NCBI RefSeq assembly: GCF_010389155.1
Contig: NC_057769.1
Coordinates: 1,674,001-1,738,000, forward strand
Length of the DNA stretch: 64,000 bases
Origin: Erigeron canadensis
Lineage: Eukaryota > Streptophyta > Magnoliopsida > Asterales > Asteraceae
Direction: 5' to 3'
The notes under the pieces were generated by a model, which worked only from the letters and a program-made list of their open reading frames with translations, did not search any database and had not been told where the DNA came from. How positions within the stretch are numbered: the first letter of the stretch is position 1; the number at the start of each line of letters is the position of its first letter. Shown here one piece after another: positions 1 through 12,328 of this stretch. The position numbers were made by a program, and so were the translations under genes.

Positions 1-896
1 ATGAACTTTTGTCCACTTTTCTCTAATCCAATAGCAAGTTCATGAATTTGCTCATCGGATAGAGAAGTCGTCGTCCCAAACGAAACGTATATCACCGAGT
101 CTTGACCTTGCTTATCTAGCCACACAAGTGAACTATGACGTTTACTAGTAGTGTTTAAATAATTGTTGTCTATAGAAACTGGATTAAAAGGACCCATTGC
201 CCAATTCTTTGTACTACCACAAATTCCTTCTTTTGAAAGTAAATCAATGAACTTGCCATCAATAACTTTACAAGAATCATGAATATTTCCTGAATTTAAC
301 TTTTGGCATTCAATATTCGAATAAACAAATTCAAGGAAATCCGGGGGTACATAATCTTGAAGACTAGGAATTTTCTTGAGTTGCATATATGATTCAACAT
401 CATCATCTAAACATGGCTTTCTTTTCTCTTCCCAATCATAAGAAAAAGTTGTAAACGCGGATGCACATTGAAACGCGTAGGATTCCACGTTGGCAAACGA
501 AACCACGTCTTGAACAACAACGGTGCTCATTAGAAAGTCATGAACCACCACGACTCGTCTTGCAACGCGGGATATTTCTTCTAATAGTTTTGCAAAAGGT
601 TCACGAAGACGAGATGATGCTTTAAATGAGGGCATAAGGTGTGAGGGAAATTTTGTGTTAGGGTTAGGGGAAGGAGACTCGAACTCTGGTGTTTGGAATT
701 CATGGAAATGAATATTTGTATTACAAGTATGATTCCAACCATGAACGCGAAGCTTAGCTTGGCGGTTGTGCGTCGTGGTTCCAACGATGTGAACCGGAAG
801 ATTATAAGAAGAAAGAAGACGAGAGAGGTGGAGGAGCTGGTTGAGATGACCTTGTGCTACAAAAGGCACCATCACCACCACCACACCATGTTCCAT
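1..896 (-). CDS. UDP-glycosyltransferase, zeatin O-glucosyltransferase-like (5' part only)
   Basis: Open frame of 298 residues starting at the ATG at 896 and running off the left edge with no stop. The N-terminus has a stretch of valines followed by PFVAQGHLNQLLHLSRLL, the GT-B fold acceptor-domain start with the conserved His of plant family-1 UGTs. Then come VGTTTHNRQAKLRVHG and NIHFHEF, which resemble zeatin O-glucosyl/xylosyltransferases. Near residues 265-290 is VWLDKQGQDSVIYVSFGTTT, the linker and start of the sugar-donor domain. The PSPG box lies beyond the window, so donor preference cannot be read. Such enzymes move glucose or xylose from a UDP-sugar onto a hydroxyl of cytokinins or phenolics in the cytosol. 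The sub-family is inferred from resemblance; the UGT call is firm. No intron is seen in this part. Confidence 0.9.
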   Translation of the reverse strand, partial: MEHGVVVVMVPFVAQGHLNQLLHLSRLLSSYNLPVHIVGTTTHNRQAKLRVHGWNHTCNTNIHFHEFQTPEFESPSPNPNTKFPSHLMPSFKASSRLREPFAKLLEEISRVARRVVVVHDFLMSTVVVQDVVSFANVESYAFQCASAFTTFSYDWEEKRKPCLDDDVESYMQLKKIPSLQDYVPPDFLEFVYSNIECQKLNSGNIHDSCKVIDGKFIDLLSKEGICGSTKNWAMGPFNPVSIDNNYLNTTSKRHSSLVWLDKQGQDSVIYVSFGTTTSLSDEQIHELAIGLEKSGQKF

Positions 897-1395
897 GTCG
901 TTTTGGATATATATTTGTGACTAATTATTATGGTTTGTGTAGTGAAGTTTATTATGTAGTGATGGTGCTCTCTATCAATAAGGACATATATATATGTGAT
1001 CTATATATATTGCTCGATATATATACGTAGAAGAGGTCAACTTCAAGTGGTATCAAAACTTTAAGGACAAAATAAATTTAGTTCAATGTTTGATAAACAA
1101 CACCATTTGTTATTATAAGATAAATATAGGTGGAAGAGGTCAACTTAAGGAGGCTGGGATTTCACACATTGGTTAGTGGAAAGGGCAAATGCCTATCCTG
1201 TTTAAGTGCACTTTCAACTTTTGCTCTCTATATTTTCTTCCATCAAAATATCGATTAAAGAACATATATATCAATAATGAAAGTATAAACTATATTTAAA
1301 TGTATTTCACTATTTGTCACTTTAGTCCATAGTTATGACAATGTATGAGAGGGAAATATACATTTAGTTAGAGAGTTGTTGTCATCACAAAATTA

Positions 1396-1634
1396 TACTC
1401 CCTCCGTCTCATTTTAATTGTCCAATTTTGACTAGTCAAATTTTTTTCTTTCAACTTTAACCTTAAATAGCTTTGTTTGTTTTATATATTAGTTGATAAA
1501 AGTTATATCAATGAAAATTATATGTAAACTCAATCAATTCATTTATATTATATCAACTGTTATATAATACAAACAAAAATATTTACGGTCAAAGTTGAAA
1601 GAAAAAGACTCAAAAAATTAAAATAGGAGACTTA
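1396..1634. mobile_element. Stowaway-like MITE
   Basis: The left end reads TA then CTCCCTCCGTCTC, the classic Stowaway (Tc1/mariner) terminus with TA target. About 235 bp later the reverse-complemented right end carries the matching sub-terminal block (TTTCTTTCAACTTTGACCG against TTTCTTTCAACTTTAACCT). The right-hand outer TIR is decayed (GGAGACTTA). No coding capacity. Confidence 0.75.
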
Positions 1635-2041
1635 ACATGAGACTATTTTCATAATTGAGAATATGCAATTAAAATTATGAAATTGTATGATTATATGCTA
1701 ATTATTCTTTGAGTGCATGTTCTCATCCACGTATGGTATCTAAGTATCAACTCAATTTAATACCTCAAGCTTGATGTTAATTCGTTATATATGTCAACTA
1801 GTGTTCAGGCCGGTTTAATGGACGGATAATTTTAAAATATATTAATCAAAGCTAAAAAATTGGAATTCAAATATATTAAATAGATATACCGAAATTAACT
1901 TAGAAATTTGTTAGCTGAATAGTCTATCTATCGGTCAAAATACTCCTAAAATTTTTCGTTCATTCACCATTGACCGAGTCATGTATGATAGTGCCCTGCA
2001 AATAGCAAAAAAACATAGAAAAACTGATAAATTCTCTTAGG

Positions 2042-3052
2042 GTGTGTTTGATTTCATCTTAATGGAATGATTCAACACTGCATGCTGAATCGGTCAGCAT
2101 TCAATTTGTTTGATTTGTAAAATCTGAATACTGAATGAACAAAAAAAGATGCTGGACCATTCCACCTCACAAGGCCTCCTTAACCATTCAGCATATGAAC
2201 TTTTACTTTATTAACCCCTTTTCCAAACCCCTTTTCTTCCTTCCTTTATCCCAAACCCCTTTTCTTACTGTCGTAGGTCTCATTTTTTTTCTCTTCATTG
2301 TTTCTCTGAAAGAAATTGTGCGTCATTTTCTTGTTTAAAGGCAAGTATTTGTTTATTGAAAAACAAAAACGTATGCATCTATTTTTGCCTTTAGGAGGTA
2401 TATATGTGTATATAATATATATATATATAAACCATTAATCTGCTTACATATTTGTATATCGGATTTGAATTTTTAACTTTTTGCTATAAACAGCTAGAGT
2501 TTGCCGTTTTGGTTTATTATTATATTCTAAAAATTCATTATTATTATTGACAAAAAAAAATGCTCGTATAAATATAACATCTCAGTATCAATTTTGCTAC
2601 GAGTCTTTCACTCTTTTGTAAATTTGTAGTGGGTGGAAATAACAAGGAACTGAAACGTTTGTGCAGCCCATCTCCATCCATCAAAATATAGCATGTTATT
2701 GTTTTTCTTTTTTCTTTTCTCCTTCATAATTTGTTATATATTTTGAAGGTTGTTTTTAGAAAGATAAATATTTTAATGTTACTTTATAGTTTGGTTTATT
2801 AATCATTGTTATAAAAAAAATAGATGAGATGATAGTTGCTCGGAGAATGAATTGGTAAAATATTTTTATTCATCAATCATACACAAGGGTAAAATGGTAA
2901 ATTCAAACCATTTAGATTATCGATGGTAAATTCAAACCATTTAGATTATCGATTCAGAACATATATCAAACATATAATTTTTATTCAGAATCATATTCAT
3001 TCAGAGTTTTAAAGAGGTATTTAAGATGTTTTTGCAAAAACAAACAAGGACT
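2042..3052. mobile_element. Possible hAT-type MITE
   Basis: The left edge has GTGTGTTTGATTTCATCTTAA. The reverse complement of the right edge has TTGTTTGTTTTTGCAAAAACATCTTAA, giving an interrupted terminal inverted repeat. Sub-terminal words related to ATTCAG are frequent at both ends. Twelve identical bases (TTCTCTTAGGGT) occur at about 2034 and 3097 but do not coincide with the TIR edges, so boundaries are uncertain. Confidence 0.3.
2894..2951 (+). repeat. Perfect 2 x 29-bp tandem duplication
   Basis: The 29-bp unit beginning ATGGTAAATTC and ending GATTATCG is present twice head to tail with no difference, which implies a recent duplication. It lies inside the candidate element at 2042-3052. 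Confidence 0.9.
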
Positions 3053-4299
3053 TGATATATGAAAAAAATTTAATATCTAAATTTTCTATTCATTTTTCTC
3101 TTAGGGTTGCATGTTTACAAGATCGATCGAACAAATCAAAATATAAAAGATTTGTAAATTATTAACATAAATATGAAACAAATATATGAGAGAAAAATTT
3201 TGGGGATGGTGGAGAGAAGTAAACCTGAAACTTTTTGTATTTAAGAATGAAATGGATGAATGGTGGAAAATAGAAGAAGATAAAGTAGAGAGAGAAAATG
3301 GAAGGGGGAAATGAGAAGGATATGAGGGATTAGGTTGGGTGAGAGGAGATATTCCCGTGACTAGTTCCAGTTTTTTTTGAGAAATGATTCGTTTAATTTA
3401 AACTTTAAGCCTGAGTAATGTTTAAATGTTTTGTTGATACAATATTACATATTTTTAAATTACGCTCTTAATGATTAATCACATGCCTACCTTTTCTTTA
3501 CAAAACTTTATTTACTTCATTGGACTAATTTCCGTTTTACGAGTTCGCTAATGTTGATCGATCAAAGTGGCGGGCGTTACACTTTGAATTCCAAGTCCAA
3601 GATCAAAATGTTTTTGGAAGGACCATGCATAAACTGAGAAAGACGTTGCGCTGCATAACTAATATCTGGACTTATTAAAGTAAATAAACTAATTTTCTTA
3701 CAAATGTTGATAAACAGTGATATTTTAAAATACTTTCATATTTTCAGTAACAAGTTTCATAGTTTTATTAACTTCGGGAGGTGTTTTAATAGGTTACATC
3801 TTAATATTCCAAAATCACTCAATAATGCGAAATAATATTTTCTATGAGAATGACATAAACTTTCATTGGTTTCAAGAACTTCAATAACTAAAACATATTT
3901 AAAGTTTTCTAAATCTTTTACGAGTATTTTATAGAACCCAAAAACATCTTCACTTTATCAATTTACTTTTACAAAGGACCCATTGCACACTTTTATTTGG
4001 CGTCTGGTATCCTGACCATGATTTTGGTAACCCGACCAGATTACTAATGACAGGGGGCCCGCTTTTTACTTTATTATATATACCATTATAGACATGGGGC
4101 TCACACTTTTTGGTTGGAATACCAAAAAGTGTGGTTGGAATACAAGAGGTGTTTTATTTTCCAAAGTCTTTTCTTTCGCGAGCAAAGCTACGAAAATCCC
4201 AATCATCAATAACTTTGCACGTAAAGTGAATATTTTCCTTTAGATGCATTTTTAAGGGAAATGATTAATCTTTTTGAAAAATAGCTTAACACCCATCCT

Positions 4300-4910
4300 A
4301 ATACTATAAGGTTGGACGGAGTGGGTTAAGCATCACACCGGTACCGGTCCGATACGAGGGGAACACCGCCCCGTGGTACCGATACCGGTCGGGTGGTGAC
4401 CAACCCGGATACCACGCTCCCTACCCTCCTCTCGAATCGCACATGACCGTGAACCAAAAAAAAATTTTAAGAAAAGGTATGTGGGGCCGACCAGTCGACC
4501 GTTTGACCTCCACCCTCTCTCTTCTTTCTTTCTTTCTTTCTTCTTCTTTTCTCTCTTTTCCTACTTTTCTCTCTTTTCCTACTGCCGTTTCACCATTTTC
4601 TTTTCTTTGATTCCTTCTCAAATTTCATCACAGAATCATTAAAACAAAAATCACAAAAACGAATCGCAGAAAGGGTAATCAAAAACGAAAAGATCCAGTG
4701 TTTAATCAACTTCCCAAACGTCGCAAAAACCCACCGCCCCCAAACAATCACTATATAGTTTGTTAAATTAAATAGAAAATGATTAAAATAAAAAAGGGTG
4801 AGAAGGGACGGGGAAGCACTCCGTGCATTTAAGGAGTGGGCGGGAACAGAGTGAAAAACCGGTGAGGGAAGGGGGCACAGGTGGTGAAGCCCTCCCCCCA
4901 GCCTAACCAT
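4300..4910. other. GC-rich palindromic island, transposon-like
   Basis: Base composition changes abruptly here. The left part contains ACCGGTACCGGTCCGATAC, mirrored some 40 bp on by GTACCGATACCGGT. The two outer edges are loosely inverted (GGTTGGACGGAGTGGG against GGTTAGGCTGGGGGGAGGG). In between is a pyrimidine tract (CTTT repeats near 4525-4580). No ORF is convincing. Probably a degraded DNA transposon, class unknown. Confidence 0.35.
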
Positions 4911-5504
4911 TTTACATGTACAATCACTTATTATCTTTCTTCATCTTCTCCCTTAATGTTTCCATGTAACATAGTTATGATTTGAAAGATTTTTAGGATA
5001 TTTTCCTAAAGGATTAGTCGACGGACAGAGAGATTGTAAAGCTATGATGGAAGATAAGTAGATATGATGGAAGATACTGATATCAAAAACAATTTCAAGT
5101 TGACAGCTTTTCAAGTTTTCCGAAATTTGGATGTTCAGTTACAGACTTACAGCTAAAAGTTAAAACGGCAAATGTTGATTAAAAAATAATAATAATAAAA
5201 CTTACATGGGCAAAGGACAAGAATGGAATTGGCTTGTATGTTGAACGAGAGTATGTTCATGAAACAGATGAAATGTACAACTTACAGATCTTTTTGAATA
5301 GAAAAAAATGTCCAAAACATGAGCCACTCCCCTAGTAAACTACATTTGTGAAAGAAAGGGAGGGGAGAGGGAACGACCATGTTTTGCTGTATTGTATAAC
5401 CATCGCAACAACGGGGGAAAACCTCATATAAAGGGCTTGAAGGCCAAACATGTTGAAAAGCAAATCGTTTTTTTTTTTGTCCAGCATAAATCATAAATGT
5501 GTGT

Positions 5505-8500
5505 TCAAGGGCTGGTGAGGTTCTTGAGATCCTCTTCCTGGGCATACCAGGAAGGTATTATTTTCACCAAATGAGGATAAAGATCCTTGTAAGAGTTTCG
5601 GATTGTCCCTTCTGCAACTCCAGTTGCAAGTGCAACATCTGCATCCACATTCCACAATTAAAGACAATTCAAATTATAAGAAAAAGTTCCAAACAAATAT
5701 TAAATCTGTCCATTAGCAATCTATAGAAAAATACTGATAAGTAAACACTTGATCTTTACAAGATCCATCCAATGTTGTAATTATCAAATTATATATATCT
5801 CACCAACGACCGTACATTTTCACAAACCATGTACATCAAATAGAAGAGTCAAAGGTTATGTTTATTTTGAAAGGGAAATGACCAAGATATCTTGTCAGAA
5901 CAACGATTTAAGACATGATCAACTAGAGAATGATGATACATTCTCCTAATGGGGAGTGAAAAATTCAATACACCTAGGAAAAAGTCAGCACCTCATGAAT
6001 TATAGCTATGTGTATCAATCAGTATACATAAAACTTTTAGTACGGCTCAGGTCTTTCAGGTTTAATCTAAAACACTTCCGTCCATTTTTATATAAATAAA
6101 ACATACTGTAAAAGGTAAATACACTACATATGCCTACAATGTTATGACTGTAGTCCAATTTTTGAAACCCTCAATTCTACCAAGGTTAAATAAATGTCTC
6201 CTGAAAAAATTAAATCAAATTTTCTACACTTAAAAATGTTCCACTTATTTATATGATCATATCATCACTTAGTTATTTTTGCATCTATAAGTAAGAGATT
6301 TTTATAAAGCATTTTATGCAATTGTAAATATGACAAATTCCTTTTATTATCTACAAAGATTTTACGTTATTGTTGCAATGTGTTCACTAAAGATACATTT
6401 ACCCAACTTCAGGTCCATTTGACATGTTCTTAATTGAGAATCAAAATATTGTACTAATCAATTGAGCAAACTTCACCTTTGAGGGGCTTCTTATCATCCG
6501 AAAGTTGAGTTACAATGTAGATAACAGCTGCAGCGATAGAAATTGGACTTCTCCTGGAAGAAAAGAAAAAAAATACACATTAGAAAACCAACACAAAAAA
6601 TTCCAAAAGAAATCAATTAAACTGTGGGGTACATGAGTTAAGACTTGGAGTTGACACTACAAAAGGCAACACATACATGTATTCTTATATAATTTTGATT
6701 GATACGAAACAGACCTAAGATAGTATATATGTTTGGAGGTCAAATAATCAGTTACATAAAAGTTGCAACAAAACCGATTATCCAAGGGTGCATTTACCTA
6801 CTAAGCCCATCTTATAGCATAACTTCAAAGAAAGACTAATCCCATGTGTCCACATAACAAGACCTTTCCTCAACAGTGAAGATGTCTCATTTGATTCTTT
6901 CATATAGCAAGTCCTCATCAGAATTCGTATTTGTCAAACACTCGGTATTTAATAACCATACTGTTAAATTTCATATAAAGGAAGCACATACAAACACTAC
7001 TTTCTACCGTCCTTGCATTCCAACAGATTACCTGTTCTAGTTATCCAATATCACACATTGACTTTCAGAACTCACATCTAAACACCCCCAAAGTTACCCT
7101 TTCCAATGGTGTAAATGTATTTACATAATCACATAAACGATTCAGATTTTGGGTCCGTAGTCCAAGTTCGTTTTTCAAATTTGAGTTTTAACTATGTTTT
7201 TGTAACTTTATATCACATTTTAATTTACAATACTTTCTATTTTATTTTGATAATCTAGTTCTCAAGCTGGTTGTTTTTGGTTGGAAATAAAAACTAATCT
7301 CAACTTTTTCCTGTGCACCTGCGTAAAACTGTAAAACAGTTGATAGTGCTATTGGTATATTATGTGCCAATGTTTTTGTAAAACTGTAAAACAGTTGATG
7401 GTGCTACTGGTATGTTATGTGCCAATGTTTTTGCAGAATGCAAGTTGAAATGTGGATATTTTGTCAGTCTTTCTATTCTATTTTGATAATCTAGTTCTCA
7501 AGCTAGTTGTTTTTGGTTGGGGATAAAAATTTATCTCAACTTTTTCCTGTGCACCTGCGTAAAACCGTAAAACAGTTGATGGTGCTACTGGTATGTTATG
7601 TGCCAATGTTTTTGCAGAATGCAAGTTAAATTGTGGATATTTTGTCAGTTTACAAGCTATTTGTGTAGTGAGATCACAGATTCTTTTAATAGTCTCTGTT
7701 TTGATGGTCCCTTTTTCAGGTTGCTGATCTTCAAATGATAATAAATAATTCCACCTATTTCATCTAAGGTATTTTAGCGGTGAAGTAGTAATTTTTGGGT
7801 ATCAATAACAGTAATTAATGCCCATGTTATGTACAATAATCAATTGGACTATCTAGCTATGCAATTTACTTTGTTCTGTCGATTACTTTCGTAATATGCA
7901 ACTCAATTGTTGTATATGTAGCTTAACACTGGCGGTAATAATTGGCAATAAATCACTTTAATCTTACAAGTATATTCTGACTAACTTGATCAAAAAGAAC
8001 TCTGTCCACCAAAACATTTTTGCCACTTACCTTATATCAAACTCTTCCGACTTTTGGACAGATTCCTGGGCAGCTTTAACTGTTTGATTGGTCATGCCAA
8101 GATTGGAACAAAAACGCCTCTGATGATTCCAAATTGTTGCAAATAACACACAATCAATAATCAGATAAATGAAAATATAAAAAAACCAAACCCAATAAAA
8201 GGAAACTTTAAGTAACATAAAAGAAAACCAATAAAACTTACCATAAAATCACCAGCATGTATAGTACCCATCTCCACTGACTGACCCATCTCAAGCTCTA
8301 GTTGTTTGACAATGTATTCTTTAGCCCGACCAATTTCCTTCTTTGTTGCTCCATTGGCAACCGAGCAGATTTCTATTGAACAAATGTTCAGGGAAATCTC
8401 ATTCATACATAGATTTCTATTTGAACATATGTTAATAAAACAAGGTTGTTAGTACCCTTTACGGTCCGTGGCTTATCTTCTTGACGACAAGCAATGTAAA

Positions 8501-8703
8501 GACAGGCAGCCAAAATGGCATCTTGATTTCTCCCTCTACTCGACTTCTGATCTTCTACCTTCTTAAATATCTCATTAGCACGATCCTATAATATCGACAC
8601 AAAACCAACATAAAATAAATGGAAACACAAAAGCACACGTTTGAAATGAAATTCAAATTGCAGGGAAAAAGGTAAACTTTCAAAATGTTTAATCTGCCAG
8701 GGA

Positions 8704-8748
<45 letters not shown>

Positions 8749-9693
8749 ATATATATATTTCAAGCCAAATCTTGAAAGAGAACATTTCATTTTAAGTAAC
8801 ACACTGAAGAACCTTGTTGATACAATGATACCAATTGTCTATATGTACTGTTGTAGATAGCATACCTTAATTGTTGCAACAAGGCCCAACCTGAATGACA
8901 AATTAAATGCATCAGATATAACCTCAGGCTACAAATGAAATTGCTTTAAAATGAATGTGCGGCTGTTGATAAAAGAAAAGATGTGTCTGCTGAAGCATTG
9001 GTTAAAATCATGAAAAAATGGGAAATCACTAGTAGAAAACTTTGGATTCAAATGCTAAACTAGATCGGTGACTAACATAGTGACATTAGCATTCTCAAAT
9101 GGCATGGACATACAACTGCTCAAGCTAAAAAGAACCAAATATAAAACAAAAACAAAACTAAGATACCAAAAATATACATGAGAAAATTGACAAGACTCAA
9201 ACTTTGGCAAAATGATAGTTTATCATTAAAAATTTAACCAGTTCTTCAGAGCCAGCAAGAAAAGAAGTATCACACGTTAATTTGTTCAAGTTAAAGGGAC
9301 ACCTCGCACCACATGATTGAAACTATTAGTAGCTCACAACTTGATGCTTGTAAGGTGCCCAAACTTCTCATTTCTCTATATATCTGCAACGGGTTGGCTA
9401 TGGACTCCAACTTATAAACCTAATGCTTACACCTAAATTCGATGTGTACTCCGTTCAGTGCAATTATATGTACTTAGTTACCTCTTCATCAAGTAAATCG
9501 TATTTTTCAATGACATATTCTACACCGCATCCGCACAAATAACCATTCAGTGGACACACACAAAAACGCCAAAACATCGCAAGTCGGAAACTTTTTCAAT
9601 TCCCTAATCCAATACACACACACATTCTTATTCAAAACAAATTCCTTTCCTCCTATATTTTGCATATCACAATTATAATACTAAATGTATCAC

Positions 9694-9735
<42 letters not shown>

Positions 9736-10119
9736 GGACAATCAAATAAGAACAGTTTTAAAATAAGAACGGTGAGAACACCTTAAAAACATCATTTTGA
9801 TGCATTAAAAGTCTATAAAACTGACATAGTGCATAACTAATTATCATTATTTAAGTGTTTAACAACACATTAATTCATCAAAATCGAAAAAATCACGTTT
9901 TTTGTTGGATGCATTATTTTGATGATTATGCATCCAAGATGGATGCACAAAACAAAAAACATGATTATTTCGATTTTGACGGATGAATGTGTTGTTAAAC
10001 ACTTAAATAAAGATAATTAGTTATGCACTATGTTAGTTTTATGGACTTTTAATGCATCAAAATGATGTTTTTAAGGTGTTCTCATCGTTCTTATTTTAAG
10101 AGTGTTCTCACCGGAGTGT

Positions 10120-10169
<50 letters not shown>

Positions 10170-10700
10170 GAACAATCAAATAAGAACAGTTTTAAAATAA
10201 GAACGGTGAGAACACTCAAAAAACATCATTTTGATAATTAGTGTTCTCACCGTTCTTATTTTAAGACTGTTCTTATATATATAAGAATCAAACAATATAA
10301 ATATATATATATATATATAAATTGAAGCAAAAGAGCTGAAAACTGACCGATCAGACATAGTAGCAATGGTTTTAAAAGCCATAATAAGCGAGCGATCAGG
10401 ATTCGAGCCGCGGTTCTGCCAACGGCCTAAAGACGAAGACAAAAAATCACTAGTAACGCCGTTAGGTTTGGAGATAACGGTGGATAAACCGCCGTCATTC
10501 AAGAGAACGTTAGTGGGACCGCCAACACGGACGGGATCATTATCGCCGGATTCATTAGCGAAAGTACGCCACTCGGAGGTTTCGTCAATTGAATGGGATT
10601 CGAGAACGAGACCGCATTCGGAACAGACGGTGTCGCCGGCGGAATGATCGAATACGACTTCGGTTGATTTCCGGCAGTCGGAACAGTATGCGTCTGCCAT
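5505..10700 (-). CDS. TFIIB: Transcription initiation factor TFIIB
   Basis: Seven exons: 10700-10348, 8890-8866 (25 nt), 8585-8456, 8372-8242, 8119-8031, 6553-6477 and 5638-5505, giving 312 residues, the usual plant length. The N-terminal zinc ribbon has Cys6, Cys9, Cys26 and Cys29. The B-reader/linker region has DETSEWRTF. Two cyclin-like repeats follow, marked by [35 protein letters not shown] and [20 protein letters not shown] blocks (here [19 protein letters not shown]). TFIIB binds TBP-promoter DNA in the nucleus and bridges it to RNA polymerase II. The 25-nt exon 2 codes for LGLVATIK plus one split Arg codon. Intron 1 (10347-8891) holds two hairpin transposons in TA tracts. Intron 6 (6476-5639) is repeat-free, whereas intron 5 (8030-6554) holds a nested tandem duplication. 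A GGAT simple repeat lies in the 5' region near 10770-10790. Exon phases all close. Confidence 0.97.
7234..7648 (+). repeat. Nested tandem duplication in TFIIB intron 5
   Basis: A unit starting TTTCTAT and ending TTTTGTCAG occurs at about 7234-7468 and again at 7470-7648. The first copy additionally duplicates an internal block of about 58 bp (GTAAAACTGTAAAACAGTTG to GCCAATGTTTTT). Copies differ at a few sites only. Confidence 0.85.
8703..8760. repeat. (TA)n microsatellite
   Basis: Nearly pure TA tract of about 55 bp in TFIIB intron 2, with one TTA interruption. Confidence 0.95.
9733..10124. mobile_element. Foldback (hairpin) element in a (TA)n tract
   Basis: About 390 bp that folds on itself almost end to end around 9930. 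The left arm starts GGGGGACAATCAAATAAGAA, and later blocks such as AAAAACATCATTTTGATGCA, GTGCATAACTAATTATC and GTTTAACAACACATT recur in reverse complement in the right arm. Both outer edges abut long TA tracts (9700-9732 and 10125-10166). No coding capacity. It sits in TFIIB intron 1. Confidence 0.8.
10167..10275. mobile_element. Deleted copy of the adjacent hairpin element
   Basis: Starts with the same terminus as the 9733 element (GGGGAACAATCAAATAAGAA) and keeps both outer arms with AAGAACGGTGAGAACAC, but only about 109 bp remain and the loop is almost gone. A TA tract separates it from the larger copy. Confidence 0.75.
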
Positions 10701-11789
10701 TAATAATTATTAATTGATTAATTAATGTGGTGAGGATTTGTTTTGTAAAATTAGGGTTTGTTTTTGGTGATGGATGGATGGATGGATTTGGTGAGATGGA
10801 TTGAGGGAACTGGAGTGAGAAGAAAAGAGAGACTTTGGATTGGGATTAATTATTTGTTTCTTAACTATTTTTATATATCTGACTTTTTTGACTTTAGACT
10901 TTAGAGTAACTTTGAAACAGAAACAAACTTTTTTGCTATCAAATATCTCCAAACAAAATAAAAATGTGTATCAAATACTTATGGGAAATGAATATGTGTA
11001 TGTAATTTGTGTTCAGGTATTATTGTAGCAAAGAAGTTTTTTTTTTTCGTTGTATGTAAGTTTGTCTCAAAAACTTAAAGAAATGTATAAGAAATCGGTC
11101 GGATATTAACGTGTCACTATCAAACATCTGGTACGTGACCCAATGAGCGACCACCACATCAACATTTAACATATTATTTACACGATTTGTTCAGCTTAGC
11201 AGGTTACTTACATACAATAAACAACCAAAACAAAGTTTCTTTCCCACAATAGTAGCTGAAGACAAGTTAAATACACAAACATATTCTTTTCCCAATACTT
11301 ATATATCTATCATAAAATTTAGATAATGGGTTTTCAATATAAAATGTAAAAAATATTTTATGCATGTTAGCTGCATTTAAGCATTTTCTTTTATTTAAAG
11401 GACTACCAAGACGCTAATATGATCATAAAATAGAACGATACAATCATACAAAAATATAATTAGAAGTCAAAACGATATCATTGGTTCCATGAGATCGAAA
11501 AAAATTTAGCTTTACATTTGATCCAATTATTAAAATAAACGTTTTGATGCTTATACAAAGCTTTAATTTCCATTTGATAAACTAATTTACATATTCAACC
11601 TTTGTCAGTTCATCTTACTATTACAACTCAAATCTTTATCTTTAAAAGCATTTTAACTATGACAGATACATCAATTACATGTATATCAACCTACATCATT
11701 TAATGCACCAACCATTAACAATAGTCACCACTGTCTATAAGGACATGTGGATTTCACTAAAAAAATAATTATCTTATCCTTTTATATAT

Positions 11790-11937
11790 ATATATATATA
11801 TCATTTGATATAAAATATATGAATGGATTGAGTTTCTAATGTACTTTTCGTCTTTCATCAACTAACATATAGTATAAATAAAGTTATTTACGGTAAAAGT
11901 TAACCAACATGACAATTATAACGAGACGAAGAAGTAA
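11790..11937 (-). mobile_element. Stowaway-like MITE remnant
   Basis: Read on the minus strand, the end resembles the 1396 element: TACTTCTTCGTCTCGTTATA followed by a TTACCGTAAATAAC block. The other terminus is not recognisable, so this is a truncated or decayed copy. Confidence 0.4.
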
Positions 11938-12328
11938 ATAATAAAAATTAACTATGACTGTATTGGCGTGCTGGCTCCGCCGCCCATTTGAGATCCTACG
12001 CGGTTTTTGGTCGAGCGTATAATCACGCGCGATCCGAACACACCAAACATTACGCAATTCGGACAGCCAGGCTTTTATTCCTTCAAAATTTTTCAGATTA
12101 ATCCCTCAACTATTAACTTCTGATGTGTACCCACTTGTACTTGTGAAACTATCAATCCAATCTTAAATGTATTATTTGCATCCTTTCTGCTGCTTCTTCA
12201 TATATGAAATGAAATGTCATCTTATTGGCTCGTTCTTCCTTCCCCTATTTTTTTGAGAGAGAAGGTCATGATAAACCAACAATTTTAAAAGTCTATATTG
12301 ATATTGATATAAAAGCTTTTGTTATATA

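Larger units (their letters stand above)
897..5504. other. Intergenic; no gene seen
   Basis: A+T-rich spacer between the UGT start and the TFIIB stop, holding the UGT promoter and TFIIB 3' UTR. Short ORFs here are low-complexity or fall in repeats. Repeat-like parts are listed separately (1396-1634, 2042-3052, 2894-2951, 4300-4910). Confidence 0.6.

Noticed and set aside
2034..3105. TTCTCTTAGGGT repeated 1.06 kb apart as a target duplication for the element at 2042-3052.
   Set aside because: The right copy lies about 45 bp beyond the inverted-repeat end, so it does not bound the element. A chance match of A+T-rich sequence is likely.
8555..8785. Minus-strand frame with runs of Ile-Tyr.
   Set aside because: Translation of the TA microsatellite in TFIIB intron 2.
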